From: Planctomycetota bacterium | Lineage (GTDB): Bacteria > Planctomycetota > Phycisphaerae > Phycisphaerales > UBA1924 | Length of the DNA stretch: 64,000 nt | Assembly: GCA_020831805.1 (NCBI GenBank) | Contig: JAFIFX010000003.1 | Coordinates: forward strand, 124,001-188,000 | Reading direction: 5' to 3' | In this document: piece by piece, positions 16,094 to 26,148 of the stretch | How positions within the stretch are numbered: position 1 is the stretch's first letter | Layout of the letters: each line of letters starts with the position of its first letter | Position numbers and translations under genes: made by a program | The notes under the pieces: model-generated | Databases searched by the model: none | What the model was told of the DNA's origin: nothing | Seen by the model: the letters and a program-made list of their open reading frames with translations, nothing else

Positions 16094-17629
16094 TCAGAAC
16101 AGCCCCATCTGGCGGTCGTCGGGAGGCGGGGCCTTGCGGCGTCGCCGGGGCGGGGGGCGGTCCGCGGGACGCGGAGGCGCCGGGGTGGTGTCGCCGGGGC
16201 CGAGCACGCCGGAGCGGATCGTGCCGGACTGCAGCCGGGTCAGGATCTCGTCCCCGGCCGTGACCTCGCCGGCGGCTCGGAGGAGGCGGCCGTCGGGGGT
16301 GGTGGTGACCGAGAAGCCCCGGGCGAGGACCTGGAGCGGGCCGACGGCGTGCAGCTCGCGGTGCAGGGCGTCGAGGGTGTCGGCCGCGGCGCGGGCGCGG
16401 GTTCGGACGGCGCGGTCCAGGCGGTCCTCGAGCGCCCGGAGGGCCTCTTCGCGTCGGGCCTGGATGACGCCCGGGCGGTGGCGTTCGAGGCGTGCGGCCG
16501 CTCGGTGCAGGCGTCGTTCGGCCTGCATCGCCGCGGTGCGGGCGCCCGCGGCGAGCTGGCGGGTCAGCGATCCGAGCCGATCTCGGTGGGCGTCGAGCAC
16601 GCGGGCGGGGTCCCGGAACGCGGGGCGGCCGGCGAGCATCGAGAGGCGCTTGCGTTCGGCGATGGCATGCTGGCGTGCGGCGGTGGAGACACGGCGAGCC
16701 AGCGCGTCGAGCTGTTCCTGCAACGCGCCCGCGTCGGGGATCAAGGCCATCACGGCCTGGGTGGGCGTCGCGGCCCGGTGGTCGGCGACGAGCTCGGCGA
16801 TGGTGGTGTCGGTCTCGTGGCCGATGGCGGCGACGACCGGGACGGCGGTGTTGCGGATCGCTTCGGCGACGGTGATCTCGTTAAAGGCCCAGAGGTCCTC
16901 GAGGGAGCCGCCGCCGCGGGTGACGAGGATGGCGTCGATGCCGAGGCGGTGGGCGGTCGCCGAGAGGAGACGGACGGCCTCGGACACATCCGGCGCGGCC
17001 CGCTCGCCCTGGACCCGGACATCGACGATCAGCAGGGCGACGGCGGGGCACCGCCTGCGTGCGGTGTCGATGACATCCTGCACGGCGGCGCCGTCCTTGC
17101 TCGTGACGACCGCGATGGTGCGCGGGAAGGCGGGAAGCGGGCGTTTGGTTTCCGGATCGAGCCAGCCGCGTTCGCGCAGCATCTCAACGCGGGCCTTGAG
17201 TTCGCGTTCGAGGGCGCCCTGCCCGAGGGGTTCGAGTTCGTCGATGATCAGGCTGACGCGGCCTCCGGGGGCGTAATAGTCAAGCCGCCCGGTGGCGATG
17301 ACCCGTTCGCCCTGGGTGGGCAGGACCCTGAGCTTGCGGGCGGTCGAGGCGAAGGCGACGGCTGAGACCACCGCGCCCTCGTCCTTGAGGCTGAAGTACC
17401 AGTGGGTCCGGCTGGAGACATTCGAGACCTCCCCCACCACCCGGACGCGACCGGGCACGCCGCTCTTGAGCGCGGCGTCGATCCGGACGGCGAGCTGGGT
17501 GATGGTCAGGACGCCCTCGGGCAGCGCGCCGTCGCCCGGAACAACCAGACCCGGCGGCGTTTCGCCACCGGGTCCGGCTCTCTTGCCTCGCTTGATGCGA
17601 CCCGGGTCGAATGGAAGGCGTCCGCTCAC
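16094..17629 (-). CDS. xseA: Exodeoxyribonuclease VII large subunit
   Basis: The 511-residue protein begins with a Pro-rich head, an OB fold (RVRVVGEVSNVSSRTHWYFS, about 60-150), then the catalytic core with VVTSKDGAAVQDVIDTARRR, ILVTRGGGSLEDLWAFN and PVVAAIGHETDTTIAELVAD, followed by the coiled-coil arm and a C-terminal domain with GRL and R/Pro-rich tail. These are the diagnostic XseA motifs. The start is a GTG at 17629. It is followed immediately by xseB. Confidence 0.95.
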   Translation of the reverse strand: MSGRLPFDPGRIKRGKRAGPGGETPPGLVVPGDGALPEGVLTITQLAVRIDAALKSGVPGRVRVVGEVSNVSSRTHWYFSLKDEGAVVSAVAFASTARKLRVLPTQGERVIATGRLDYYAPGGRVSLIIDELEPLGQGALERELKARVEMLRERGWLDPETKRPLPAFPRTIAVVTSKDGAAVQDVIDTARRRCPAVALLIVDVRVQGERAAPDVSEAVRLLSATAHRLGIDAILVTRGGGSLEDLWAFNEITVAEAIRNTAVPVVAAIGHETDTTIAELVADHRAATPTQAVMALIPDAGALQEQLDALARRVSTAARQHAIAERKRLSMLAGRPAFRDPARVLDAHRDRLGSLTRQLAAGARTAAMQAERRLHRAAARLERHRPGVIQARREEALRALEDRLDRAVRTRARAAADTLDALHRELHAVGPLQVLARGFSVTTTPDGRLLRAAGEVTAGDEILTRLQSGTIRSGVLGPGDTTPAPPRPADRPPPRRRRKAPPPDDRQMGLF

Positions 17630-17660
17630 GCGGGGAGCCTATCCGGGTCGGGGCGTGGTG

Positions 17661-18410
17661 TCAGCGGCTGTCGGCGACGCGCTGGGCGTTGCGACGCTCG
17701 ACCGAGGCGACCACATCGGGGGCGGTGCCGAACGGCAGGGAGATGCGGACGGGCTCGTCGCCCGAGAGCAGCGTCGCGGCGATGGCGGCGGCGCGGTCGG
17801 ACGCGGGCCGGGCCTGGACCTGCTCCCGCGAGCGGGTGCGGGGCGCGTCCTCAGGCACGCGGAACCGGCCGGCGGGCTCGGGCAGGGTCGCGCCGTCGCG
17901 GGATTCGCCGGCGTTGGGGTTGGTGAAGGTGCGGGGGTTGTAGTAGCCGTTGTCGCGGAGCCAGTTCTGGCGGGCGCTCTCGAGCAGGCGCATCAGCTCG
18001 CGGGTGCGGTCGATGCTCTGGCGGTTGTAAAGGGTGCGGTCGACCTCGAGCGAGCCGGGGCGGGTGAGCTGGCGCATCAGCGTGGTGCCGCCGGAGGGCA
18101 GCGGCGCGAAGGGATCGATGGCGAAGACCATGTCGAAGGCGCGGACGAGGATCAGTTCGGGGGCGTGCTGGCCGCCGAGGCGGTCGCGGTCGGAGTTCGC
18201 CTGCTGCCAGGCGAGGACGCCGTGGTCGATGGTCGCGACGACCGGTGCGGGCTCGTTGGCTCGGAAGCGGATCTGGTCGCGGCGGAGTTCACCGGTCTGC
18301 CGGGTCATGCCCGAGCGGATCTCGACGATGTCGGCGGCCGGGCGGATATGGGTGACCGTGGCCGGGCCGTAGGCGGTGAACGAGAGTGCGATCATGGTGG
18401 CGGTCAGCAT
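17661..18410 (-). CDS. Unrecognised protein with a possible export signal
   Basis: The ATG at 18410 has AGAGGAG eight bases upstream, so I use it rather than a longer frame from 18437; the product is 249 residues. The first 20 residues (MLTATMIALSFTAYGPATVT) resemble a short signal or anchor. A region about 60-130 reads ELILVRAFDMVFAIDPFAPL, LTRPGSLEVDRTLYNRQSID and LLESARQNWLRDNGYYNP, and the tail is Arg/Ala-rich. I recognise no family. It lies between a glycosyltransferase gene and xseA with about 170 and 30 bases of spacing. Confidence 0.7.
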   Translation of the reverse strand: MLTATMIALSFTAYGPATVTHIRPAADIVEIRSGMTRQTGELRRDQIRFRANEPAPVVATIDHGVLAWQQANSDRDRLGGQHAPELILVRAFDMVFAIDPFAPLPSGGTTLMRQLTRPGSLEVDRTLYNRQSIDRTRELMRLLESARQNWLRDNGYYNPRTFTNPNAGESRDGATLPEPAGRFRVPEDAPRTRSREQVQARPASDRAAAIAATLLSGDEPVRISLPFGTAPDVVASVERRNAQRVADSR

Positions 18411-18583
18411 GGTGAATCTCCTCTTTGGTTGTGTCACGCCGGGTCCTGCGGATCCCGGGCGTGATGCCGCCCCGTGCTGTAGTGAGTGTGCGCGAGTTCC
18501 CGCGATCCGCCAGCGAATGGGCGGTTCGAACCGGCAAAACAGGGGGGTCTGGGGGGATCTCGGACGCGTGCAGGCCCGAGAAC

Positions 18584-19675
18584 TCAGGCCCGGTCGGTCT
18601 GCATGCTGATCGAGTCGATCCGGGCCAGGTCCGTGTAGGCGTCGACCAGGGACGCGATGTGGGCTGAAGCACGGCGGTGCTGGCGGACATGCTCACGGGC
18701 GGAGAGGCCCAGGGCCACGGAGCCGGCGCGGTCGGCCAAGCGCTGGGTGACGGCGTCGGCCCAGCCGGCGGGGGTCAGGGACTTGGGCACGGCGGCCGTG
18801 ACCTGATCGCGGATGATGGAAACCTGGGGGTCCGGGGCGGCGACGATGACCAGGCCGTGGGCCATGGCGTCGAGGAGGAGGGTCCGCTGTTCGTGGCGTG
18901 CGTCGGGGTAAACGAGCATGTCGCAGCGCAGGACGAGGTCGCGACGGTCCTCGAGACGGTCCATAAGCGAGACCCGGTCGAGGACGCCGGCCTGCTCGGC
19001 CAGAGACCAGAGGCCGGCCCGGTGGGCCGCGGATTCGGCGACGAAGAGCATGATGTCGTCGCGGTCTGCGATGACGCGGCAGACGCCGGAGAAGGCGGCG
19101 CGGCATGCCTCCGTGTCTCGGCCCGCGCTGCAGAAGACGATCGAGGCGCTGCGCCCCGGCTTGAGCACCGGGGTGGGTCGCGGCGGGGCGTAGGCGCCCC
19201 AGGGGGTCACGCGGATGGGCGAGGTGATGCCCGCTTCGACGAGGGCGCGCTCGATGGGGCGGTCGGGGGCGAAGAAGGCGAGGGGGATGTGGGCGGGGAC
19301 CTTGATGGACGCGGCGCGGTCGACGAGGCCGCCGCGCCATATCTCGAACGCGATGGATGCGTGGAAGATCTCGGCCAGCTCGAGGCCCATGGGCCAGGCC
19401 GCGCCGCCGAAGACATGGATGACATTGACGGCGCGGTCTCGGTCGGAGCCGGCGACGCGTTCGGCGACCTGCTGGGCGCGGATGCGCTGGGTGAAGATCA
19501 GGCCGCGGTTGGAGTAGCGGATCGGCTCGGAGACCAAGGAGAACTCGGTGCCGGCGTTCTTGGGCAGGGCGAGGGTGGTGCGGACGCTCTCGCCGAGCAG
19601 CCCCGCCGCGATGCGTTCGAGCAGGGCACGCTCGTGCTCTGCGAACTGCCCATCGGCGAGGAGGAGGACATGCAT
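18584..19675 (-). CDS. GT4-like glycosyltransferase
   Basis: The 363-residue protein starts MHVLLLADGQFAEHERALLE and shows the GT-B layout: an N-terminal half with VIHVFGGAAW, a linker RVTPWGAYAPP, then SIVFCSAGRDTEACRAAF, DRVSLMDRLEDRRDLVLRCD and a C-terminal donor-site region with MLVYPDARHEQRTLLLDAMA then GLVIVAAPDP. The last replaces the usual E-x7-E with a shifted acidic pattern. It should transfer a sugar to an unknown acceptor. The start lies four bases after the oppD stop, so it may be the last gene of the peptide transporter operon. Confidence 0.75.
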   Translation of the reverse strand: MHVLLLADGQFAEHERALLERIAAGLLGESVRTTLALPKNAGTEFSLVSEPIRYSNRGLIFTQRIRAQQVAERVAGSDRDRAVNVIHVFGGAAWPMGLELAEIFHASIAFEIWRGGLVDRAASIKVPAHIPLAFFAPDRPIERALVEAGITSPIRVTPWGAYAPPRPTPVLKPGRSASIVFCSAGRDTEACRAAFSGVCRVIADRDDIMLFVAESAAHRAGLWSLAEQAGVLDRVSLMDRLEDRRDLVLRCDMLVYPDARHEQRTLLLDAMAHGLVIVAAPDPQVSIIRDQVTAAVPKSLTPAGWADAVTQRLADRAGSVALGLSAREHVRQHRRASAHIASLVDAYTDLARIDSISMQTDRA

Positions 19676-19679
19676 GAGC

Positions 19680-20825
19680 TCACCCGTTGGTTTCGTCCCC
19701 GACGCGGAAGGCCAGTTCCGGGGGCGGCGAGTTATCGTCGGCCAGGGCCTCGGTCCGCCAGCAGCCGACCCAGTGGTCGGGTTTGACGAGCCGGAGGGCG
19801 TAATCGCCGGCGGGCTCGGGTCTGGGCTTGAGGTCCTTGGGGGCGTCGTTCCAGGGCCACCACGGCGTGACGCCCTGCTCGGCCCCTGGGAGCTGACGGA
19901 ACTGGGCGGGGTTCTCGACGACCTCCTTGATGGTCACGAGTCGTTCGTTGCGTTCGTGGATCTTGGGGATACTGGCGAGCAGGCCGCGGGTGTAGGGGTG
20001 CATGGGGTTGTCGAAGAGCTCGTAGACGGTGGCGAACTCGACGATGCGGCCGGCATACATGACGCAGACGACATCGGCGTTCTCGGCGACGACGCCGAGG
20101 TCGTGGGTGATGAGCATGACACCCATGTTGCGTGTCTGCTTGAGTTCCTTGAGCAGCTCGAGGATCTGGGCCTGGATGGTGACATCGAGCGCGGTGGTCG
20201 GCTCGTCGGCGAGCAGGAGGCGGGGCTGGCAGGCGAGGGCCATGGCGATCATGACGCGCTGGCGCATGCCTCCGGAGAACTGGTGGGGGTAGGCCTTGAG
20301 ACGGGTGACCGGGTCTGGGATGCCGACATCGTTCATGGCCTTGACGGCGATGTCGGCGGCTTCCTTGACGGTCACTTCCTGGTGGAGGAGGATGGCCTCG
20401 GTGATCTGGTCCCCGACGGTGTAGACGGGGTTGAGGCTGGTCATCGGCTCCTGGAAGATCATGGCGATCTCGTTGCCGCGGATTTTGCGCATCTCCGACT
20501 CGGAGAGTTCCATGAGGTTGACGACGCGCCCGCCGTCCTTCTCGGAAAGGCGGAAGAGGATCTCGCCGCGGTCGAAGCGGCCGGGGGGGCGGGGGATGAG
20601 CTGCATGGAGGACATGGCGGTGACCGACTTGCCGCAGCCGGACTCGCCGACGACGGCGAGGGTCTGGCGGGGGAAGACGGTCATGCGGACGCCGTCGACC
20701 GCCTGGATACGCGGTCCCGAGCCGTTGTCGAAGGAGACCGCGAGGTTCTTGACCTGCATCAGCGGCTGCTCGGCGACGACGCGGCTCCTGGATCCATCGG
20801 GCTTTGTGGTGGTCGCCTGGGACAT
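19680..20825 (-). CDS. oppD: Oligopeptide ABC transporter ATPase (OppD/DppD-like)
   Basis: The 381-residue ATPase has Walker [11 protein letters not shown]-loop [12 protein letters not shown], signature [16 protein letters not shown], Walker [17 protein letters not shown] and the His switch LITHDL. The extended C-terminus has the peptide-transporter motif [12 protein letters not shown]. The ATG at 20825 has GGAGG nine bases upstream. OppD normally pairs with OppF, but no second ATPase is present in the window, so it may work as a homodimer or with a partner encoded elsewhere. Confidence 0.93.
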   Translation of the reverse strand: MSQATTTKPDGSRSRVVAEQPLMQVKNLAVSFDNGSGPRIQAVDGVRMTVFPRQTLAVVGESGCGKSVTAMSSMQLIPRPPGRFDRGEILFRLSEKDGGRVVNLMELSESEMRKIRGNEIAMIFQEPMTSLNPVYTVGDQITEAILLHQEVTVKEAADIAVKAMNDVGIPDPVTRLKAYPHQFSGGMRQRVMIAMALACQPRLLLADEPTTALDVTIQAQILELLKELKQTRNMGVMLITHDLGVVAENADVVCVMYAGRIVEFATVYELFDNPMHPYTRGLLASIPKIHERNERLVTIKEVVENPAQFRQLPGAEQGVTPWWPWNDAPKDLKPRPEPAGDYALRLVKPDHWVGCWRTEALADDNSPPPELAFRVGDETNG

Positions 20826-20840
20826 AGAGGGCACCTCCGC

Positions 20841-22589
20841 TTAGACGCGGGCCTTTTTGAGCTTGGGGTCGATGGCGTCGCGGAAGGCTTCGCCGATGAG
20901 GTTGTACGCGAGCACGGTCAGGAAGATCGCCAGGCCGGGGAAGATGGCCAGCCACCAGACGAAGGCGCCGACCTGGTTGGTCGCGTCGGAGAGCAGGCGG
21001 CCCCAGCTCGCCTGGTTGGCCGGTCCGAGGCCGAGGAAGCTGAGGGTGGCCTCGGCGAGGATGGCGGCGGCGATGGCGAAGGACGCGTCGACCAGCACCG
21101 GGGTGACGCCGTTGGGCAGCATGTGCTTGAAGAGGATCGAGCGGAGCGGCAGGCCCACCGCGCGGGCGGACTGGACGAAGTCCTGGTTGCGGAGCTTGTA
21201 GAACTCGGCGCGGACGAAGCGGGCGGCGCCGGTCCATGTGACGCAGCCGATGATGGCCATCATGACATAGGTGTTGCGGGGCAGCACCGCGGCGGCGACG
21301 ATGAGCAGGAAGAGCACCGGGATCGCCATGAAGATCTCGACCACGCGGTAGAGCATCAGGTCGACCCAGCCGCCGAAGTAGCCCATCAGGGCACCCACCG
21401 TGACACCGATGACGACGGCGATCAGGGTCGAGACGAGGCCGATCGAGATCGAGAGCCGGCAGGCGTGGAGGAGCTGGCTGAGCATGTCCTGGCCGAGCGC
21501 GTCCGTGCCCAGGTGGAATCGCTCGATGGGGAGCGCGTCGATCCAGTCGGCGATGTCGCGGGTGTTGGCGATCCGGCCGTCGGCCCACGCGGATCGCAAC
21601 TCCTCGACGATGCCTTCGGCGGGGACGCTGAGCAACTGGGACTGGGCCATGATCTCGATCGCGGCCAGGTCGATGGTCGTCTCGTCGGCCGGGATGGCTT
21701 CGAGGCGCTGACGGATGGGCAGGTCGCCGAAGCCGGGGTCCCGGGACGCGAGGGCGTTGAGTTCGGCGCGGATCGCCGGGCTTCGTTGGAAGCGGTCGAT
21801 GGCGGGACGGAGGAGGTTGGAGCCGGGGGGCTTGAGGTTCAGGGTCGTATCGCCCTGGAGGGGGCTGAAGGGGATGACCGTGTAGACGGCGGAGATCCGG
21901 CCCTGGGCCTGGAGCTGGCGGTACTCGAACCGCTCGATGGGGCTTGTCCAGGTCAGCGTGGTGACGATCGCCACGACCAGCCCCACCACCGCCGCGGTCA
22001 CGGCCCGGGGGATCAGGCGTTCGAACGGCATCAGGAAGACCATCGGGGCGGAGATCAGCAGCGAGACCGTAAAGCAGGCGAGGGTCCCGAACCAGGATTG
22101 CTGCTCGAGATTTCGCATCCAGTCGGACGCGTCCCGGCTCGTGACCATGGCGTGGACGATGGTCAGCGCGACCAGGATGAGACCCGCCTGCAGACCGCCG
22201 ATGAGGAACATGCTCAGCCGGGTGCCCCGGTCGATCTTCATGTTGACGATCATCATCGGCACGGCGACAAAGGCGGCGATCAGCAGCAGGATGTCCGTGG
22301 CCCGCAGGTTGGCCAGCATCGGCGAGTAGGTGCGGAGCGTTTCGCCGTCCGGGCTGAGGTCGCGGGCGATGATGGGGTGCCCGGACGCGACGATCGGGGC
22401 GAAGACGGCGAAGAAAGCGATGATCCCGATCCAGGTGAGGCCGAAGATGGCGCCGGGGCGGCGGATGACCTGCGACCACGCCTCGGTCCAGAAGCCCTGG
22501 GTGGGGCGGTGTCCGATGCCCTGCGCGAGCTGGACGCCGGTGACGGACTCGGGCTGCTGGGGACGGGTTGTGTTGGTGGGTACTGTCAT
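20841..22589 (-). CDS. oppC: Oligopeptide ABC permease (OppC-like) with extra membrane domain
   Basis: The C-terminal 280 residues are a standard OppC permease, with GTDALGQDMLSQLLHACRLS, an EAA loop around FVRAEFYKLRNQDFVQSARA, and EATLSFLGLGPANQASWGRL. At 582 residues it is about twice the usual length. Between the first helix and the core is an extra region with four or more hydrophobic stretches (about 60-230) and a periplasm-like segment (about 230-340). It starts three bases from the oppB stop. The insert may substitute for or dock the anchored binding protein. Confidence 0.9.
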   Translation of the reverse strand: MTVPTNTTRPQQPESVTGVQLAQGIGHRPTQGFWTEAWSQVIRRPGAIFGLTWIGIIAFFAVFAPIVASGHPIIARDLSPDGETLRTYSPMLANLRATDILLLIAAFVAVPMMIVNMKIDRGTRLSMFLIGGLQAGLILVALTIVHAMVTSRDASDWMRNLEQQSWFGTLACFTVSLLISAPMVFLMPFERLIPRAVTAAVVGLVVAIVTTLTWTSPIERFEYRQLQAQGRISAVYTVIPFSPLQGDTTLNLKPPGSNLLRPAIDRFQRSPAIRAELNALASRDPGFGDLPIRQRLEAIPADETTIDLAAIEIMAQSQLLSVPAEGIVEELRSAWADGRIANTRDIADWIDALPIERFHLGTDALGQDMLSQLLHACRLSISIGLVSTLIAVVIGVTVGALMGYFGGWVDLMLYRVVEIFMAIPVLFLLIVAAAVLPRNTYVMMAIIGCVTWTGAARFVRAEFYKLRNQDFVQSARAVGLPLRSILFKHMLPNGVTPVLVDASFAIAAAILAEATLSFLGLGPANQASWGRLLSDATNQVGAFVWWLAIFPGLAIFLTVLAYNLIGEAFRDAIDPKLKKARV

Positions 22590-22591
22590 GA

Positions 22592-24124
22592 TCAGTCGTA
22601 GGTGATCCGCGGGTCGGCCATGGCGTACAGGATGTCGGCGAGCAGCAGCGCCAGCATGTTGACGATGCCGATGATCAGCGCGTTGGCGAGGAGGACCTCA
22701 CGGTCGCGCAGGAAGATGGCGTCGATGATCATCTTGCCCATGCCGTTGATCGAGAAGATCTGCTCGATGATGACCGAGCCTCCGAGCATGGCGGGGAAGA
22801 TCGACACGAACATCGTGATGATCGGGAGCAGCGAGTTGCGGAAGACATGGCGGAGGACGATGGTCCTGGACTCCACGCCCTTGGCCTTCGCGGTGCGGAC
22901 ATAGTCGGCGTTGAAGTTGTCGAGCATCGACGCGCGGGTCTGCTTGCTGAGGATCGCGAAGCCGGTGTAGACCAGGCACGCAACCGGCAGACACATGTGC
23001 CAGAGCGTGTCGAGCAGGAAGCCGCGGGAGAACTCGCCGTGGGCGTCGGGGCCGGGCAGGAAGCGCATGTGCTCGGCGCCGGTGGCGTGCAGGCCGGTGA
23101 CCGGGAACCAGCCCAGGCCGGTGGTCTGGTTGGCGAGATAGCCCATCATGAGCACGCCGGCCCAGACGATCGGGATGGACCAGAGGGCGACGAAGAGGCC
23201 GCCGGAGAGGACATCGAAGAGTCCGCCGCGTCGGGTGGCCGCGAGCATGCCGGTGGGGATGGCGATGAGGTAGATGATCGGGGTCGCGACGAGGTTGAGC
23301 AGGAGGGTGACGGGCAGGGCCTCGGCGATGAGCCGGCTGACGGGGCGGCCGCGGGAGAAGGACATGCCCAGGTCCGGGGTGGCGACGGAGATCAGGCTGG
23401 TGCCGAAGCCGGCCTGGCGGAAGGGCCGGGCGCGGAAGACGGCGGCGAGCTGCTGGCGGGCCTGTTCGGCGTTCTGATAGGCGGCGAGCGTCCGTTGGAA
23501 CTCGGCTTCGAGCATCTCGTGGCGCCCGGTTTCGTCCATGGCCTCCCGGAGCGTCGAAGCGGGGACGCGACGGCGCAGCGTGCCGTCGCGGTCCACGAAG
23601 CGGCCCATCTCGGCGTCGCGGAGGGTCTGGCCGACGGCGAGTTCGTAGGCGGCCCGCTGGCGGATGAACGCCCCGCGTGCGCGCGAATAGGCCCCCGAGG
23701 CCGCGCGGTACGCGACTGTCCGATCGGCTTCCGTGGCCCCGGGCTCGAAGCGGAACTCGGCTCGCGGCGAGGAGGGCATCTCATCGATGAAGGCGGCATA
23801 AGCCGGGATGGGCTTGAGCGGTCGCGGTGGGCGGACAACCTCGCCGGACGGGGCGATCTGGTCGCGTCGTCCGAACTTGATGGGGCTGACGCGTCCGAGC
23901 CAGCGGGAGTACTGGATGACGACCGGGTCGTCCAGACCGTAGCGGTCTTCGAGGTAGGCCTGCTGCTGGGCGCGGGAGCCGGCGTCCATCTGGCCGCCGC
24001 CGCTGACGCTGAGGGCGTCGCCCACGCCGCCGGGGGAGAGGGCGATGAGCAGGAAGACCAGGAAGGTCATGCCGATGACGGTGGGGATCATCAGCAGCAG
24101 TCTTCGGAGGATGTAGGTGCCCAT
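22592..24124 (-). CDS. oppB: Oligopeptide ABC permease (OppB-like) with periplasmic insert
   Basis: It begins MGTYILRRLLLMIPTVIGMTF, typical for OppB/DppB. The C-terminal core has the EAA-type loop YVRTAKAKGVESRTIVLRHV and GGSVIIEQIFSINGMGKMII. Between the first helix and the core, about 240 extra residues (about 40-270) rich in charged residues and Arg/Ala coiled-coil-like stretches would face the periplasm, giving 510 residues against the usual 310-340. It stands three bases before oppC and downstream of the binding-protein gene. Confidence 0.9.
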   Translation of the reverse strand: MGTYILRRLLLMIPTVIGMTFLVFLLIALSPGGVGDALSVSGGGQMDAGSRAQQQAYLEDRYGLDDPVVIQYSRWLGRVSPIKFGRRDQIAPSGEVVRPPRPLKPIPAYAAFIDEMPSSPRAEFRFEPGATEADRTVAYRAASGAYSRARGAFIRQRAAYELAVGQTLRDAEMGRFVDRDGTLRRRVPASTLREAMDETGRHEMLEAEFQRTLAAYQNAEQARQQLAAVFRARPFRQAGFGTSLISVATPDLGMSFSRGRPVSRLIAEALPVTLLLNLVATPIIYLIAIPTGMLAATRRGGLFDVLSGGLFVALWSIPIVWAGVLMMGYLANQTTGLGWFPVTGLHATGAEHMRFLPGPDAHGEFSRGFLLDTLWHMCLPVACLVYTGFAILSKQTRASMLDNFNADYVRTAKAKGVESRTIVLRHVFRNSLLPIITMFVSIFPAMLGGSVIIEQIFSINGMGKMIIDAIFLRDREVLLANALIIGIVNMLALLLADILYAMADPRITYD

Positions 24125-24152
24125 GGAGCCTCCTTCGGGATCGTTGGACGGC

Positions 24153-26096
24153 TCAGTTGGCCATGGGCTGGGCGGCGCTGGTGCTGATCCAGAACTCGTT
24201 GGGCGCGAGGCCGGACTCGTACTCCTGGATGTTGCGCATGCGCTTGGTGGTGAAGCGGAGCCAGGGCATCTCGCTCATGAAGGTGTAGGGCTGCTCCTCG
24301 TGGAAGACGCTGTGGAGCTGGTGCCAGACCTTCATCCGCTCGGCGTCATCGATGGTCGCGCGGCCCTTCTCGATGAGGCGGTCGGCTTCGGGGCTGCTCC
24401 ACTGGACGAAGTTGTCACCCTGGTTGGGGATCGAGTTGGAGTGCCAGATCTGGTACGGGTCGCTTTCCGGCGAGGAGGCGGACCAGGCGAAGGTGATGGC
24501 GTCGAAGTCGCGGTTGTTGAGGATGCTGGCCAGGACGGACCAGTCGATCGGACGCAGCGTGACACGGATGCCGATGCTGGCGCAGACATCGCGGACATAG
24601 TTGACCATCCGGAGGGTGCCCTCGGAGCCTTGCGAGAAGGTGAACTCGAAGGTGAAGGCGTCGCCGCGTTCGTTCCGGAGGGTGCCGCTGCCGTCGCGGT
24701 CACGCCACCCGGCCTCGGCGAGGAGGGCCCTGGCACGCTCGAGATCGACGGGCCACGGCTCGATGTCCGGGTTGGCCTGGGGGGTCGAGCTGAGGAAGGG
24801 GCCGGTGGCGGGGCGTGTCAGGTCGCGGTCGATGTCGCGGCGGATCCGATCGCGATCGATGATCATCGTCATGGCCTGGCGGACGCGCCGGTCGTGGAAG
24901 GGAGTGAGGCGTTCGCCGTTGCGCGGGCCGCACTGCCAGGCGATGAAGGAATAGCCGCCCTGCATGTTGAACCAGTTGCGGAGGTCGTGATCGCGGGAGA
25001 AGCGCGGATCGTCCTGCTGGATGGCGAACTGGTCGGAGTTGGGGCGCATCATGTCGCCGCCGCCGTTGGTGTACTCGGTCAGGCGCGCGAGGGCGTCGCT
25101 GATGGTGCGGAAGCGGATGGAGGCCAGCGCAGGCGCGGGGCCCCAGTAGCGGTCGTTGCGGACCAGGCGGATGTCGCCCGGGGGGGTCCACTGGTTATTG
25201 GGATCGACGCTGGCCAGGCGGAATGGGCCCGAGCCGATCAGCAGCCCGGTCGACTGGTTGAAGGTGGCCGGGGATTCGATCCAGCGTTCGTAGATGTGCT
25301 TGGGGAGGATCGGGAAGCCGAAGGCCTGGCTGAGGTTGTCGAAGCGTGGTTCCTTGAAGCGGAACTCGACGACTTTCTCGGAGAGGACCTCGATCGATTC
25401 GATGGCGTTGTAGACCGAGCGGAAGCGTTCGGCCTCGATCTCGTCGTTGAACAGCAGATCCTCATAGGTCCAGCGGACATCCTCGGCGGTGACGGGCTCG
25501 CCGTCGGAGAAGCGGGCGGCGTCGCGGATGCGGACGCGGAGCCAGTAGCCTTCGGGGTCGTACTGCCAGGAATCCGCGAGACGGCCGCGCATGGTCAGGG
25601 TGCGGTGGTGGTAGGCGCCGAGCGACTCGACCACCATGTCGTTGACGCGCCGGCCGTAGACATCGGCGTACAGGTACGGGGTGATCTTCGGGGCCTGGCC
25701 CTCGAAGAACTCGATGAACTCGCCACCGACCTCGACCCGGTCGTCGTCGAAGGGGTCGGTCACGAAGGTCCAGGGGCCGGTCGTGACGACCTCGTAGCCT
25801 TCTCTGGCCCAGGAAGGGGTGGCGGCGGCGCGTGGACGTCCATCGCCCTGGCCGGAGACGATCACGCCGGATTCGAGCTGTTCGCGGATGGCGACGAGCT
25901 GGTCGCGGACATCGGTGCTGCCCATCTGACGCTGGAGACGCGCGAGGTTGGCATCGATCTCCGCGATGCGGGCTTCCGCCTGCTTGAGTTCGTTCCAGCG
26001 CCGGTCGTCCTGGTACATCTTCAGCCATACGCTCAGGCCGATGATGAACATGACCACCAGGAGCACGAAATCCTTGAGTCCGAACTTGCTCTGCAT
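24153..26096 (-). CDS. Extracellular peptide-binding protein anchored by an N-terminal helix
   Basis: The 647-residue protein has an uncleaved-looking membrane helix (DFVLLVVMFIIGLSVWLKM, about 9-27), a coiled coil (about 30-60, LKQAEARIAEIDANLARLQR) and then an SBP_bac_5 domain, with WQYDPEGYWLRVRIRDAARF, FSDGEPVTAEDVRWTYEDL and ITFAWSASSPESDPY. Most homologues are lipoproteins or free periplasmic proteins; here no lipobox Cys is present, so the protein is tethered by a helix and stalk. GAGGG precedes the ATG. It sits between the two permease gene groups. Confidence 0.9.
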   Translation of the reverse strand: MQSKFGLKDFVLLVVMFIIGLSVWLKMYQDDRRWNELKQAEARIAEIDANLARLQRQMGSTDVRDQLVAIREQLESGVIVSGQGDGRPRAAATPSWAREGYEVVTTGPWTFVTDPFDDDRVEVGGEFIEFFEGQAPKITPYLYADVYGRRVNDMVVESLGAYHHRTLTMRGRLADSWQYDPEGYWLRVRIRDAARFSDGEPVTAEDVRWTYEDLLFNDEIEAERFRSVYNAIESIEVLSEKVVEFRFKEPRFDNLSQAFGFPILPKHIYERWIESPATFNQSTGLLIGSGPFRLASVDPNNQWTPPGDIRLVRNDRYWGPAPALASIRFRTISDALARLTEYTNGGGDMMRPNSDQFAIQQDDPRFSRDHDLRNWFNMQGGYSFIAWQCGPRNGERLTPFHDRRVRQAMTMIIDRDRIRRDIDRDLTRPATGPFLSSTPQANPDIEPWPVDLERARALLAEAGWRDRDGSGTLRNERGDAFTFEFTFSQGSEGTLRMVNYVRDVCASIGIRVTLRPIDWSVLASILNNRDFDAITFAWSASSPESDPYQIWHSNSIPNQGDNFVQWSSPEADRLIEKGRATIDDAERMKVWHQLHSVFHEEQPYTFMSEMPWLRFTTKRMRNIQEYESGLAPNEFWISTSAAQPMAN

Positions 26097-26148
26097 GCGT
26101 CCCTCGCTTACGAACGCCCGGGTGCGGGCGGCGTGGTCAGAAGTCTAG

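Noticed and set aside
19548..22601. A 1017-codon plus-strand frame across the transporter genes
   Set aside because: Mirror of the oppD and oppC coding frames; the minus-strand products carry all ABC motifs.
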